From positions 1 to 64,000 of the forward strand of contig JAHLLS010000005.1 of the NCBI GenBank assembly GCA_020444045.1: 64,000 nt of DNA. The letters run 5' to 3'. A program made the translations under genes and the position numbers. Positions 16,804 through 25,748 of the stretch are shown piece after piece. Under the pieces are notes generated by a model. It was not told the origin of the DNA, made no database searches, and saw only the letters and a list, made by a program, of their open reading frames with translations. This DNA comes from Deltaproteobacteria bacterium. GTDB lineage: Bacteria > Desulfobacterota > Desulfobacteria > Desulfobacterales > UBA5852. Every line of letters begins with the position of its first letter. Position 1 is the first letter of the stretch.

Positions 16804-17979
16804 TTAGTGTAAAATTTGCTGAAGCCCGGTTTTTAAAAGAGAAGAAATATTATCTACTTCTGATCTTTTGAGTCGGTAGTGGCTTGGTATGCATATTATT
16901 CGTTTAGAAATATTTTCAGTTACTGGGCAATCTCTTTTGTAACCAAATAGAGATCTGCCGACTTCAACACAATTTTGATATGGTTTTATTGCGCATATGT
17001 TATTTTGGAACAGATATTGATCTAATACATCTCGATCTTGAATTGTAGGAAGAACAATATAGTATAAATAGCAATTGAAAATATTTTTTTTATTATACGT
17101 TATATCAAGCTTTAAGTTTTTTAAAACATTATTATATAATTGTGTATTATTTTGTTGTTTTTTGATGTTTTTTGGTAGATATTTAATCCGTTTATTGGTG
17201 TTGAAATAGTCTGATTTATAAATGCGCCCAATAATAATTGGAGTTTGGTTTATAGTAGATGTTTTACTATTATAATTCTTCCAAATAGGCAATCCGACAG
17301 TGCCAAAAAACGGAGGATTTCTTAATTTATTCCTGATATAGGTTTTGACTATATGTGCAATTTCTTCAGATTTTGATATAGTTTTAAATTTTGATATTGA
17401 TAAGTATGCTCGACTAAAAACATTTTTTTTATTTGAATAAATTGCGCCCCCTTCTCCAACTGATAGGTATTTCCCTGAGCGGAAGCTAAATATAGCTACG
17501 TCGCCGAAGGAACCAGCATATTTCCCGTTGAGCTTACTCCCTATAGCTTGAGCACAATCCTCAATAATTGGTATATTATAAGCGATCTTTTTTATTTTAG
17601 GTATGTCACAAATATTACCAAACATGTGAACAACTATAATAGCCGAAAGGGTACTTAGCTTAAGTTGTAAATCATCAGGACTAATACATAATGTATTTGG
17701 ATCGATATCAATGAAGACTGGTTGGCAACCTGTGTATGTAATTGATTTTAAAACAGCAGGGCAGTTATATAGGGGCACACCAATCTTAGACCCCTTTTTA
17801 AGTTTTAAGGCCTTTATCGCCTCAACCAATGCAACTCTTCCAGATCGTACAGGTATCGCTTCACCTAAACCTGGAATATTTATTAGAAATGAGTCAGAAG
17901 ATTTAAAAATTGCATTTAGACCAAAAATTGCATCTATTAAACCAAATTCCCAATTTTCTGTAGGAATGAGATTAACCAT
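16804..17979 (-). CDS. DegT/DnrJ/EryC1/StrS-family aminotransferase
   Basis: 391 residues. A PLP enzyme that transaminates a keto-sugar nucleotide. The family landmarks are present: VRSGRVALVEAIKAL near residue 45, IIEDCAQAIGSKLNGKYAGS (about 139-158), and FSFRSGKYLSVGEGGAIYSN, with the PLP lysine about 169. The middle section (about 210-290, rich in Asn and Lys) is not typical of WbpE/ArnB. Some relatives have lost catalysis, but the Lys and the Asp of IIEDC are kept here. It heads the AT-rich part of the long minus-strand operon and follows the gene at 18032. Confidence 0.82.
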   Translation of the reverse strand: MVNLIPTENWEFGLIDAIFGLNAIFKSSDSFLINIPGLGEAIPVRSGRVALVEAIKALKLKKGSKIGVPLYNCPAVLKSITYTGCQPVFIDIDPNTLCISPDDLQLKLSTLSAIIVVHMFGNICDIPKIKKIAYNIPIIEDCAQAIGSKLNGKYAGSFGDVAIFSFRSGKYLSVGEGGAIYSNKKNVFSRAYLSISKFKTISKSEEIAHIVKTYIRNKLRNPPFFGTVGLPIWKNYNSKTSTINQTPIIIGRIYKSDYFNTNKRIKYLPKNIKKQQNNTQLYNNVLKNLKLDITYNKKNIFNCYLYYIVLPTIQDRDVLDQYLFQNNICAIKPYQNCVEVGRSLFGYKRDCPVTENISKRIICIPSHYRLKRSEVDNISSLLKTGLQQILH

Positions 17980-18031
17980 ATTTTTTTCCTGATGAATAAT
18001 CGAAAAGGTGAAAATTTATATCAATTATAGT

Positions 18032-19036
18032 CTATAGAGATAACATACATTTTGCATATATTTCTTTAAATGTTGATATTTTAATTTTATTTAATTTTAA
18101 AAAATTAATAAAATATGATATGGTTTCAAAATCAGTTAAATCTTTAGTATGACCAATGGCAACAATCGGCTTGAATGTTGCAGGATTATCTTTATCGTCA
18201 GCTAATACTTGCTCAATTAAGTCAGTAAGTTCCACTTTAGTCATGCGGCAAAAATCAAATTTCAATGGTACTTTAAATCTAATATTATCAGAGATTCTAT
18301 AAATCTTATCAATAAATGTGCGTTTAACTACTGAATTGCTTCTACTTTGCAGCTTCAGTCTTTTAGAAGTTAAAATATTCCAAATAGGAACCAATCTAGT
18401 ATAAATCGGAATCTCTAATAATTTACCATTATGCTGTGACAAAGTAACATCATCAGAAAATTTCCAAAAATAACAGTTTTGAGATGCTTTGCGATAGTCT
18501 AAGCTGTACTTAGAAATTTTTCCACCCTTAAATACTGATGAATCAATGAGTATTCCTAAATCTGATATTATCTTTGCAATAGAGGAAGTTGGTTGCATTA
18601 GCCAGTTACCAGCCCGAAATGAAGTTGGTATATGATCAGAAGCATTTAAAATTTCTCTTAAATAATCAATAGATTGAATAAAAATATCTTTTATTCGATT
18701 TTCAGGTAATACGCAAAGATTATATTCTCTATTATCAAGCTTCCATTTACCATTAGCAAATTTTGCGTTGAACCATTGTGGATGAAGGTGCAATGCTATT
18801 TCGTGGCCGTTGGAATATAAATCATAAAGTTGACGTTTGACATTTTCAATGTAATTGTCAGACTGGAAATTTTCTATCGCAATTAATTCAGCAACTTCTG
18901 CAAATATTACAAGCTTAATTGCGTATTCATCAAAAATTTTAATAAGCTTTTTTGTCGGATTATAGACAAGATCTTTTAGGCTTCCCTCACCGTTACCGTA
19001 AATTTCATAATCAATAGAAAAAATACATTCAATCAT
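18032..19036 (-). CDS. Polysaccharide-deacetylase-like protein
   Basis: 334 residues. The NodB-like fold is suggested by the first strand CIFSIDYEIYGNGEGS (metal-binding Asp about residue 8) and by GHEIALHLHPQWF (about 76-88), which supplies the two metal-binding histidines in the same place as HxxxH motifs of carbohydrate esterase family 4. TSFRAGNWLMQPTSSI (about 138-153) matches the FRAG region seen in polysaccharide-locus members. It likely deacetylates the polymer or its precursor. It is 37 bp after the FemAB-like gene and in the same operon. Confidence 0.78.
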   Translation of the reverse strand: MIECIFSIDYEIYGNGEGSLKDLVYNPTKKLIKIFDEYAIKLVIFAEVAELIAIENFQSDNYIENVKRQLYDLYSNGHEIALHLHPQWFNAKFANGKWKLDNREYNLCVLPENRIKDIFIQSIDYLREILNASDHIPTSFRAGNWLMQPTSSIAKIISDLGILIDSSVFKGGKISKYSLDYRKASQNCYFWKFSDDVTLSQHNGKLLEIPIYTRLVPIWNILTSKRLKLQSRSNSVVKRTFIDKIYRISDNIRFKVPLKFDFCRMTKVELTDLIEQVLADDKDNPATFKPIVAIGHTKDLTDFETISYFINFLKLNKIKISTFKEIYAKCMLSL

Positions 19037-19073
19037 AGCAAAAATCTTTCATTAACAAAATGTGTTACATAAA

Positions 19074-20045
19074 TCATTTTTGAAGTTTATGATGTTCAGC
19101 ATCTACTATGTCTCCACCTGTGCGAAAATTTGCCGCGATATTATACAAATGAAAAACTGTTGAATTGATCGGATATTTCCAGATAAAGCCTTCTTTTAAT
19201 GTCGCCCCAAATCGGCGCTTAATAGCATTAATATTATCCTGTTTTGAACCCTTAGCTGGATTAATTCGGGCACCAACAAAGTCGAAATAACGTACCCCAA
19301 TGCTTTTAAAAAAAAGAATTGCTTCCCAATATAACAGCTTATTAGAACCATCGATCATATTTTGCTTATTACCAGCATATATTGCATATGCACAATAATT
19401 GCTAAATGCAAAAAAACAAACGCTTTGAGGAACATTTTGATAATCAGCGACTAAAAATAATCCATTTTTACCGATCCCACTAATATACCTTCTAAATGAT
19501 CCGATATCCATAAAGGGAAGATCTGATCGGTTAAATGTTTCTTTAATCAGGTCGTATGCCTCTATTAGGTAATCATCTCCATTTTTGATAAGAACCCCTT
19601 CTTTTTTTGCCTTATTTATGTTTTGCCGAACTATTCTATTCAAATTTTTCCATAGACTATTGTGATCCAAATCTAAATCGATGATATAACTACCATACGG
19701 TGCAGCAATTGCGCCATCGGGATATGTCCTAAAAATAGTATTAGTGGTAGCTGGAATAATAATATTTGCTTTAATGCTTTTAAAATACTTTATTGTTTGT
19801 GTTAAAAAATCCTTTTCTTTTGAAATTTCGAAATTGTTATTAATTGAAATTGTCTCGACACGAAATCGGACCATTCTAAATATAAATTTGTTAATTATCG
19901 TATAAGGTAAAACAAAGCAAAGATCACCAGCAGAATCGTATCCTCCAACCCAACCATATTTATCACCTACAGATTTAAGGAAACTTTCTTTTGCAAATAT
20001 AGAAAAATTAGGGTTCCAATTGAAATCAATCGGTTTAACTATCAT
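19074..20045 (-). CDS. FemAB/GNAT-like transferase
   Basis: 323 residues. A tandem GNAT-fold protein of the FemABX type, known for adding amino acids from aminoacyl-tRNA or acyl groups to glycans. Seen here: LWKNLNRIVRQNINKAKKEG (about 131-150), a standard FemAB motif, then VCFFAFSNYCAYAIYAGNK (about 209-227) and KLLYWEAILFFKSIGVRYFD followed by FVGA (about 238-261). Such genes are common in exopolysaccharide loci. A role in modifying the glycan or a linked peptide is inference. A second FemAB-like gene lies at 25749. Confidence 0.78.
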   Translation of the reverse strand: MIVKPIDFNWNPNFSIFAKESFLKSVGDKYGWVGGYDSAGDLCFVLPYTIINKFIFRMVRFRVETISINNNFEISKEKDFLTQTIKYFKSIKANIIIPATTNTIFRTYPDGAIAAPYGSYIIDLDLDHNSLWKNLNRIVRQNINKAKKEGVLIKNGDDYLIEAYDLIKETFNRSDLPFMDIGSFRRYISGIGKNGLFLVADYQNVPQSVCFFAFSNYCAYAIYAGNKQNMIDGSNKLLYWEAILFFKSIGVRYFDFVGARINPAKGSKQDNINAIKRRFGATLKEGFIWKYPINSTVFHLYNIAANFRTGGDIVDAEHHKLQK

Positions 20046-20179
20046 AGAAACTCCGTATTATGTATAAAGCACGAAAAAATTATCGTATCTATAGTTTTGC
20101 ATTAAAAAATTGAGAGAAATTAGATAGGTAGTCTCTTAACCATTTTTTTTGTTCTTTTCTTCTGAATTTAACAAACTCA

Positions 20180-21010
20180 TCAGTTACAGGCTCTTATCAA
20201 CATGGCATGAATATAACCTGCGAGCAATAAAACACCGCCAAAAAGATATGGGGTATTTCTTGTCATTTGATATAGCGATCTAAATAGCTGCCATAAAGGA
20301 TCGACCCCCATTCTATAATCACCATATCCGCTTTTATACATTGCAGATAAAATGTGGTTTTCGGCAGTTCCCATATTTCGGTGATGAATACAAACCTTTT
20401 CTGTAAATGTTTCTGTTTCCCAGCCTTTCAACCTTGCAGTTACAACTGCAGTTAAATCAATGGCACCCTCTTTAATAGGTATGTATCCTCCAATAGCATC
20501 AAAACACTCCTTCCGAAATAACTGACAAGCGCCAGAAACGTGTTCTTTCCTGGTGACATTATAATTGTACTGAGTAAATAAACCCTGTCTGTAAGGAGTT
20601 CCAGCAACCCCCAAATATAAATTTTTAGAAAATTTGTCTAGAAGGAATTCAAAATATTCTTTATCATCAAAAGATATATCGGCATCCAAGTTACCGATTA
20701 CATCATATTTAGTATCTTTCAAGTTTTTGTAGCCTGCATTGAAAGCATTAACCTTGCCAGCAAAGTGTCGCTCTGCACGATTTGGCATACGCACCAATTT
20801 TATCCAAGAATGATCCAATAAATAGTTTTTAACAATTTCATCTGTTCGATCAGTTGAACCATCGCTTACGATAATCCACTTCAATGGCTTAATAGTCTGT
20901 TTGATAACGCTAATAATGGTCTTTTCAATGAATTCCTCTTCATTTCTGGCAGGTGTAATAAGTACATAAGTCAGCTCAGAAGATTGTGGGGGAGATGTTG
21001 GAGTTTTCAT
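20180..21010 (-). CDS. Family 2 glycosyltransferase with C-terminal membrane helix
   Basis: 276 residues. The GT-A core is clear: VLITPARNEEEFIEKTIISV (about 16-35), WIIVSDGSTDRTDEIV (about 44-59), the DxD metal motif as NLDADISF (about 107-114), and VSGACQLFRKECFDAIGGY (about 153-171). A hydrophobic end (LFGGVLLLAGYIHAMLI, about 255-271) likely anchors it in the inner membrane. Donor sugar unknown. It follows the gene at 21094 in the same operon with an 84-bp gap. Confidence 0.87.
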   Translation of the reverse strand: MKTPTSPPQSSELTYVLITPARNEEEFIEKTIISVIKQTIKPLKWIIVSDGSTDRTDEIVKNYLLDHSWIKLVRMPNRAERHFAGKVNAFNAGYKNLKDTKYDVIGNLDADISFDDKEYFEFLLDKFSKNLYLGVAGTPYRQGLFTQYNYNVTRKEHVSGACQLFRKECFDAIGGYIPIKEGAIDLTAVVTARLKGWETETFTEKVCIHHRNMGTAENHILSAMYKSGYGDYRMGVDPLWQLFRSLYQMTRNTPYLFGGVLLLAGYIHAMLIRACN

Positions 21011-21093
21011 TTAATTATTTCTTTCAATTATTGTTGATCGAACTATTAATGACAGATGGTAGATGTTCTATGATGCCGCTTTATTCCAAAAAG

Positions 21094-22281
21094 TTAAGAA
21101 GAAGGTTCATGCGATTGTTCCAGAAAAATGGATAAAGCATACAGGATCCAAGCCTGAGACCATCTGATGTAAGGTATTTTGTTCATATAGTAAGGCGTTT
21201 TCTGGTAATAAAAAAAGTCATGGTGATCCAGCATATGGCGGCAAACCCAACGTAGAACTGCATATGCTTTGGATTTTGCGGTTTCTTCCATAGACTCAAA
21301 CCTCAGTAGTGTGATGATGCTCTGTGCGGCACTATGTATGTCAATAGGATAAATACGGTTGTGGAAATATTGGGGTTCTCCTTCCGGAGTGAAAAAGTTG
21401 CGTTGGTAAAAATCGAACCCCCTGCGCAAACAAACCTCAAACTCTCGGGTTTCAGAAAACTGCCCAATGTCAGCTAAAGCGCATAGATTATATCCCGTGT
21501 GGAAATTATCGATCCATTGCTGGGAGGAGTGCTCCCCGTAATACCAAGAGCCATCATCTTCCTGTTTAGAAACTGAATACCTGCAAACCCTGAGGGCTGC
21601 ATCGAGAAGGGCATCGTCCTTATTGTGCTGATAAATTCTACACAGTAGTGCCGCACCAAGAAAATTGGCGTTGTGAACGCGCGATCGTGCCGAAGGGGTA
21701 GGATAACAAAAGCAGGCCACGGAGTTACCCTGTGTCCAGTATAATTCATTCAGAATATAGGCGGCAGCACTTTGAGCCATTTCGAAGCAGGCTGGGTCAG
21801 CGCTGTCTTGGTAAGCATCCAACAAGGCATTGGCCACAAAAGTTGTACAAACCAGATTGGGTGCACCACGTGGCACAAGCAGGGTGCGGGTTTGCCAGGG
21901 AAAACTATAGCCCCAACACCAGTAGGGTGTGTCAGGGGAGCGTAATTCTTTGATTTGCTCAATTAGCGATTTTATGGTGATATTTTGAGCAAGCCCCATC
22001 TTTCTAATCTTGATTAGGGAAGACAGGAAGAGGGCGAGTGCTTTGGGATTTTGTGTTTTAGGTACCAGCATCATACGGCGAAGGTTGATGGGGCTGCGTT
22101 TCATGGACTGGATCAAGATTAAACGTGGGATGCGTTGATCGAGAAACGGCAGCAGGCGAAAAAGTCGGCTGTTCAATGCATCGTAAGGATCCCATCCTGC
22201 CCAACCTTCATTTTGGCAATAGGCGAGAAGGTTAAGCGTGATCTTTTGGACGCTTTCTTTGGTATGCGCGTAATTTTTCAA
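21094..22281 (-). CDS. Conserved polysaccharide-locus protein, probable alpha/alpha toroid
   Basis: 395 residues from a TTG at 22281; no good ribosome site supports the start, and the proximity of the wecB stop (22290) limits extension. I recognise the type from exopolysaccharide clusters (CQNEGWAGWDPYDALNSRLF, then SPINLRRMMLVPKTQNPKAL), where it is often misnamed. Repeated helical segments with YWCWGYSFPWQTRTL, YGEHSSQQWIDNFHTGYNLC and YIRWSQAWILYALS suggest a six-hairpin-like helical barrel as in some glycan hydrolases and lyases. No catalytic residue can be assigned. It sits between wecB and a glycosyltransferase, so a role in trimming or synthesis of the polymer is plausible. Confidence 0.7.
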   Translation of the reverse strand: MKNYAHTKESVQKITLNLLAYCQNEGWAGWDPYDALNSRLFRLLPFLDQRIPRLILIQSMKRSPINLRRMMLVPKTQNPKALALFLSSLIKIRKMGLAQNITIKSLIEQIKELRSPDTPYWCWGYSFPWQTRTLLVPRGAPNLVCTTFVANALLDAYQDSADPACFEMAQSAAAYILNELYWTQGNSVACFCYPTPSARSRVHNANFLGAALLCRIYQHNKDDALLDAALRVCRYSVSKQEDDGSWYYGEHSSQQWIDNFHTGYNLCALADIGQFSETREFEVCLRRGFDFYQRNFFTPEGEPQYFHNRIYPIDIHSAAQSIITLLRFESMEETAKSKAYAVLRWVCRHMLDHHDFFYYQKTPYYMNKIPYIRWSQAWILYALSIFLEQSHEPSS

Positions 22282-22289
22282 GAGGATAT

Positions 22290-23393
22290 TCAGCTTTGTT
22301 TGGATGTGTTAAGTTGTTCTTTTAAACAGTCTATAATTCGTTTCGCAGTGTTACCGTCCCACAGCTCGATCGGTTGTGGTCTTGATGTGCTGCCGTTGAT
22401 GATATCCATTGCTTTCGTTTGGAGATCACCTATTCGGCACAGCTGATTGGTGCCGTGGGTAATCGTGATCGGCCTCTCTGTATTCTCTCTAACGGTTAAG
22501 CAGGGAACTCCTATATAGCTGGTCTCCTCTTGAATACCACCAGAATCCGTAATGACGAATTTGCATTGGAAGACCAGGCTCATAAACCGGATGTAAGGCA
22601 TGGGATCGGGCATAATCAAATTGGGGCATGTTTGCATTTTTTGCAAGAGACCGAACATCCCCAGTTTTTTTCGTGTCCGAGGATGGGCGGGAAAAACGAG
22701 CGGCAGCTTTGCTGCCAGTTTTTGCAAAGTATTGCAAAGGGAGCCGAGGTTTTCCTCATCATCCACATTCGAAGGGCGGTGTAAGGTAACGACGCCAAAG
22801 GCGCCCGAAGCCAGGTCAAATTCTTGGTGGGTATTTTGAGCCTCAATTTTGGGGCGCATCATTTCCAGGGAATCGAGCATGATATTGCCCACCCGCTTGA
22901 TCTTGTCCGGTTTCACTCCTTCACGAAGCAAATTCTGGTCGGCATCCGGGGACGGCGTCCACAGGAGGTCGGCCAGTACATCTGTCACAAGACGGTTGAT
23001 TTCCTCGGGCATACGGCGGTCGAAAGATCGCAGCCCGGCTTCCAGGTGGGCCACCTTGATGCCCAATTTGACGGCGGCAATGGTTGCCGCGGCGGTTGAG
23101 TTGACGTCGCCGACCACCACAACCAAATCCGGAGCTTTTTCCATGAGGATTTTTTCATAGGCGATCATGACGTTGCCGGTCTGCTCGGCATGGGTACCAC
23201 TTCCGATGCCGAGGTGAATATCGGGTTGCGGCAGGCCTAAATCCTCAAAGAAGGCGTCGGACATGTTCAAGTCGTAATGCTGTCCGGTGTGGACGATCAT
23301 AGGTTGTGCCCACCGTTCGTCCTTAAGCGCATGATAGAGTGGGGCGATTTTCATAAAATTAGGTCTGGCAGCACATATAAGATGAATAAGCAT
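22290..23393 (-). CDS. wecB: UDP-N-acetylglucosamine 2-epimerase (non-hydrolysing)
   Basis: 367 residues, normal length. It interconverts UDP-GlcNAc-type and UDP-ManNAc-type sugars in the cytoplasm. Landmarks: AARPNFMKIAPLYHAL at the start, IVHTGQHYDLNMSDAFFEDL (about 34-53), VVGDVNSTAAATIAAVKLGI (about 93-112), HLEAGLRSFDRRMPEEINR (about 116-134), VVTLHRPSNVDDEENL (about 200-215) and FVITDSGGIQEETSYIGVPC (about 282-301). With the dehydrogenase, acetyltransferase and aminotransferase genes at 27354, 26851 and 30603 it could act as the WbpI-like last step of a UDP-ManNAc3NAcA-type pathway. It could equally make plain UDP-ManNAc. Confidence 0.92.
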   Translation of the reverse strand: MLIHLICAARPNFMKIAPLYHALKDERWAQPMIVHTGQHYDLNMSDAFFEDLGLPQPDIHLGIGSGTHAEQTGNVMIAYEKILMEKAPDLVVVVGDVNSTAAATIAAVKLGIKVAHLEAGLRSFDRRMPEEINRLVTDVLADLLWTPSPDADQNLLREGVKPDKIKRVGNIMLDSLEMMRPKIEAQNTHQEFDLASGAFGVVTLHRPSNVDDEENLGSLCNTLQKLAAKLPLVFPAHPRTRKKLGMFGLLQKMQTCPNLIMPDPMPYIRFMSLVFQCKFVITDSGGIQEETSYIGVPCLTVRENTERPITITHGTNQLCRIGDLQTKAMDIINGSTSRPQPIELWDGNTAKRIIDCLKEQLNTSKQS

Positions 23394-23516
23394 GGAAAAA
23401 ATCCGTTAGTTAATGAGGTAAAAAAGATGAAGGAGTTAGTAAATATGACGATTGTCAGTTAGGCTATGAAGGATATATTGAAAAAACGCGATGGATCGCT
23501 AATGAAATAGGTTGTA

Positions 23517-24575
23517 TTATTTACCAACAGCGAGAGTATCTATAGCCTCAATAATCTGTTTTAGTGCGGGCAAGTTCTCGAAGCTTGCTGTGTCGGGTTT
23601 GTCTCGCTTGATGGGTTTGAGATTTGTTTGAATATCGGCGACCGATTGCAAAAGTGTTAGGCGACCGTTTTCAGACAAATATTTATCCACGTCGCCGAGT
23701 TTGCCCCTGAAAATGCTGTAAACGGGGACCCCCAGAGCTGCGGCTTCCCTGTTCATAGTCCCCCCGCCGCTGATGACAAAGTCCGAATACCAGATCAGGT
23801 CTAAACCGTTAACGACCTTTTCGGGGATGATAATTTTGCGGTTTTGGTACCACTCAGGCCAGGTATTGATAATCATTTCCTTTTGAGTCTTTTCATTGCG
23901 CGGTAGGATGACCATAACGGCATCGGGAATATTGCCAATTAAATCCACCGTGGCCGAAAAGAGTTTTTCGCTTTCAGGATTATGATAATGAGCCTCATTG
24001 GCAGGTGGGCGGATGGTAACGATAAGTTTGTGCTCGTCGATTTTAAGGTCGTCAAGGATTTTGGGGTTGGGCTTAAATGATGCAACGTAGACATCTTCTT
24101 TTAGGCCCTGATATCCAATATAGCCCTGTCGAAAATGCTTTTTGACTTCAGGGTTCTGAATAACAGAGGGAGCCATGCCAAGCGTTGGCTTTAAAAATGG
24201 AAGAGATTTGGCGTGCTCGTAATCGAATATTAAAATACTTCGAATCCGCAGCAAAGCTGATATGATAATAAGGGGGCGGGAACCATGCGATATCGATACA
24301 TCGGGTTTTTCCCGAATAACTGTGGGCAGGAGCAGGATACTTCGCAAAAGGGTGCCGAAAACTTTTAAAGCCTTGTTGGCACCGTAATGCCGACCAATGG
24401 TTACATGGGAAAGGTTGTATAAACAGGCAAGTCCGCAGACCTGAAAGCAATCGCGAGAGGTTATCACCAGCCGGTATCCTTTTTCCTCCAGCTTTTTGAT
24501 AATTGGAAAAAAGAAAGGCACGTGCGGAGAATTATCAAGATCGATCCAAACTGTCTTTTGTTTTTCAGGCGACAT
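23517..24575 (-). CDS. DUF354 family protein (glycosyltransferase-like)
   Basis: About 352 residues from the ATG at 24575; an upstream ATG at 24620 adds 15 unconserved residues. The opening VWIDLDNSPHVPFFFPIIKK and SHGSRPLIIISALLRIRSIL followed by IFDYEHA are the DUF354 signature. The fold resembles GT-B glycosyltransferases and MurG/WecB-like enzymes; VISGGGTMNREAAALGVPVY (about 270-289) is the donor-binding-type GGG motif. These proteins occur in surface glycan and archaellum glycan clusters. A glycosyltransferase role is inference. It is followed by wecB. Confidence 0.8.
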   Translation of the reverse strand: MSPEKQKTVWIDLDNSPHVPFFFPIIKKLEEKGYRLVITSRDCFQVCGLACLYNLSHVTIGRHYGANKALKVFGTLLRSILLLPTVIREKPDVSISHGSRPLIIISALLRIRSILIFDYEHAKSLPFLKPTLGMAPSVIQNPEVKKHFRQGYIGYQGLKEDVYVASFKPNPKILDDLKIDEHKLIVTIRPPANEAHYHNPESEKLFSATVDLIGNIPDAVMVILPRNEKTQKEMIINTWPEWYQNRKIIIPEKVVNGLDLIWYSDFVISGGGTMNREAAALGVPVYSIFRGKLGDVDKYLSENGRLTLLQSVADIQTNLKPIKRDKPDTASFENLPALKQIIEAIDTLAVGK

Positions 24576-24745
24576 AGATAATTTTCTTTCCCTATTTATT
24601 GAAAGATGAGGATTTAACATGACCTATGGGAATGCTTGTAGTTGTGGGCATTTAAATTAAATTTTAAGAAGTTAAAAGCATCGCACTATTCAATTGGTAT
24701 TGATGTTATAGCACCTGTTTTTGAATCAAGAAACGATCTCAGTAA

Positions 24746-25711
24746 TTATCCAATATTTTGGTTGAGATAATTCTCAGTTTTAGTTTGTGCATTTTGTGCC
24801 ACAAACGAGTTTTGCCAATACGCGGCAATCTCTGAGTGAGGTGCATTCCAATACTGCCCTTTATATTGCTCCAAAATGAAGTTCATGAAGTTGATATAGA
24901 ATTCCTTAGGATATGTTTCAAGGTTTTTATCCTTGTCTTGGAAACGCATGTAGTCAGGGTGTGTATTTAATAAGGCCATTCCACCTTTATCAACTATCCA
25001 TTTTAGCTTCCGTTCCCATATTGAGGTATTCTTTTCGCCCAAAATGATGAACAAGGAATGATCCTGGGGCAAGGTGTAAGGCAATTCGACATGGGATGAT
25101 TTCCCATTCGGGTGATTCACAATAAAAGGGAAAATGGTCTTGGATGGTGAGGGCTGAGGTTCGAAAGGGTCCGTATCAAAAGTGCTGGTGCTGTAGTCGA
25201 TGTCAAGTTCGTGGAGCCAATCCATATTGCATATCATGGACGGCGCTGTAAAACCCCGTGAATTCCATTGCCTTAAATATTGGTTGATCTTCTTGGATCG
25301 GTTTTGAAAAATTTTGTAGGACTTGAATAATTTTCCATCGTGCTTCAAGCCGTGAACATTTACTTCGAAACCCTGGCGTTGAATGAATTTTATGATTTCT
25401 AAGGATACCCGATATCGTTCTGGAACGATATTGAAGGCAGACTTTAGGCCCAAGGTTTTTTCAATTTTCAAAAGAAACGGAATGGCGTCGTGGCCGCGCT
25501 GGGTATCGACGTCATGGCTTAAAACCAAAGCGAATTTTTTTCCATCCGGCCACCCCTTCCAATTTGCCGGTGGATTTCCAGTGTCTGTGTCAATAGGCCA
25601 AATGTTCCTGAACTTTTCACGTTTGTAATTTGCGATTTTGCGCCGGATCACTAGTTGCAATGGCCGTGGTATGATCGGTTTAATATTATAATAAAAATTA
25701 TTTAAATTCAT
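24746..25711 (-). CDS. Polysaccharide deacetylase family protein
   Basis: About 321 residues. The start at 25711 is a compromise: a GTG at 25732 and an ATG at 25723 are also in frame and none has a strong ribosome site. The NodB-type domain opens with FALVLSHDVDTQRGHDAIPF (metal Asp pair, about 60-79), then NVHGLKHDGKLF (His motif, about 119-130) and SRGFTAPSMICNMDWL (about 147-162). The C-terminal LLNTHPDYM (about 248) supplies the usual second His motif. It probably deacetylates GlcNAc-type residues in the exported polymer. It lies 17 bp after the FemAB-like gene. Confidence 0.82.
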   Translation of the reverse strand: MNLNNFYYNIKPIIPRPLQLVIRRKIANYKREKFRNIWPIDTDTGNPPANWKGWPDGKKFALVLSHDVDTQRGHDAIPFLLKIEKTLGLKSAFNIVPERYRVSLEIIKFIQRQGFEVNVHGLKHDGKLFKSYKIFQNRSKKINQYLRQWNSRGFTAPSMICNMDWLHELDIDYSTSTFDTDPFEPQPSPSKTIFPFIVNHPNGKSSHVELPYTLPQDHSLFIILGEKNTSIWERKLKWIVDKGGMALLNTHPDYMRFQDKDKNLETYPKEFYINFMNFILEQYKGQYWNAPHSEIAAYWQNSFVAQNAQTKTENYLNQNIG

Positions 25712-25748
25712 TGCCGTCACCATATAAGGCACAGGTTAAAATGATTTT

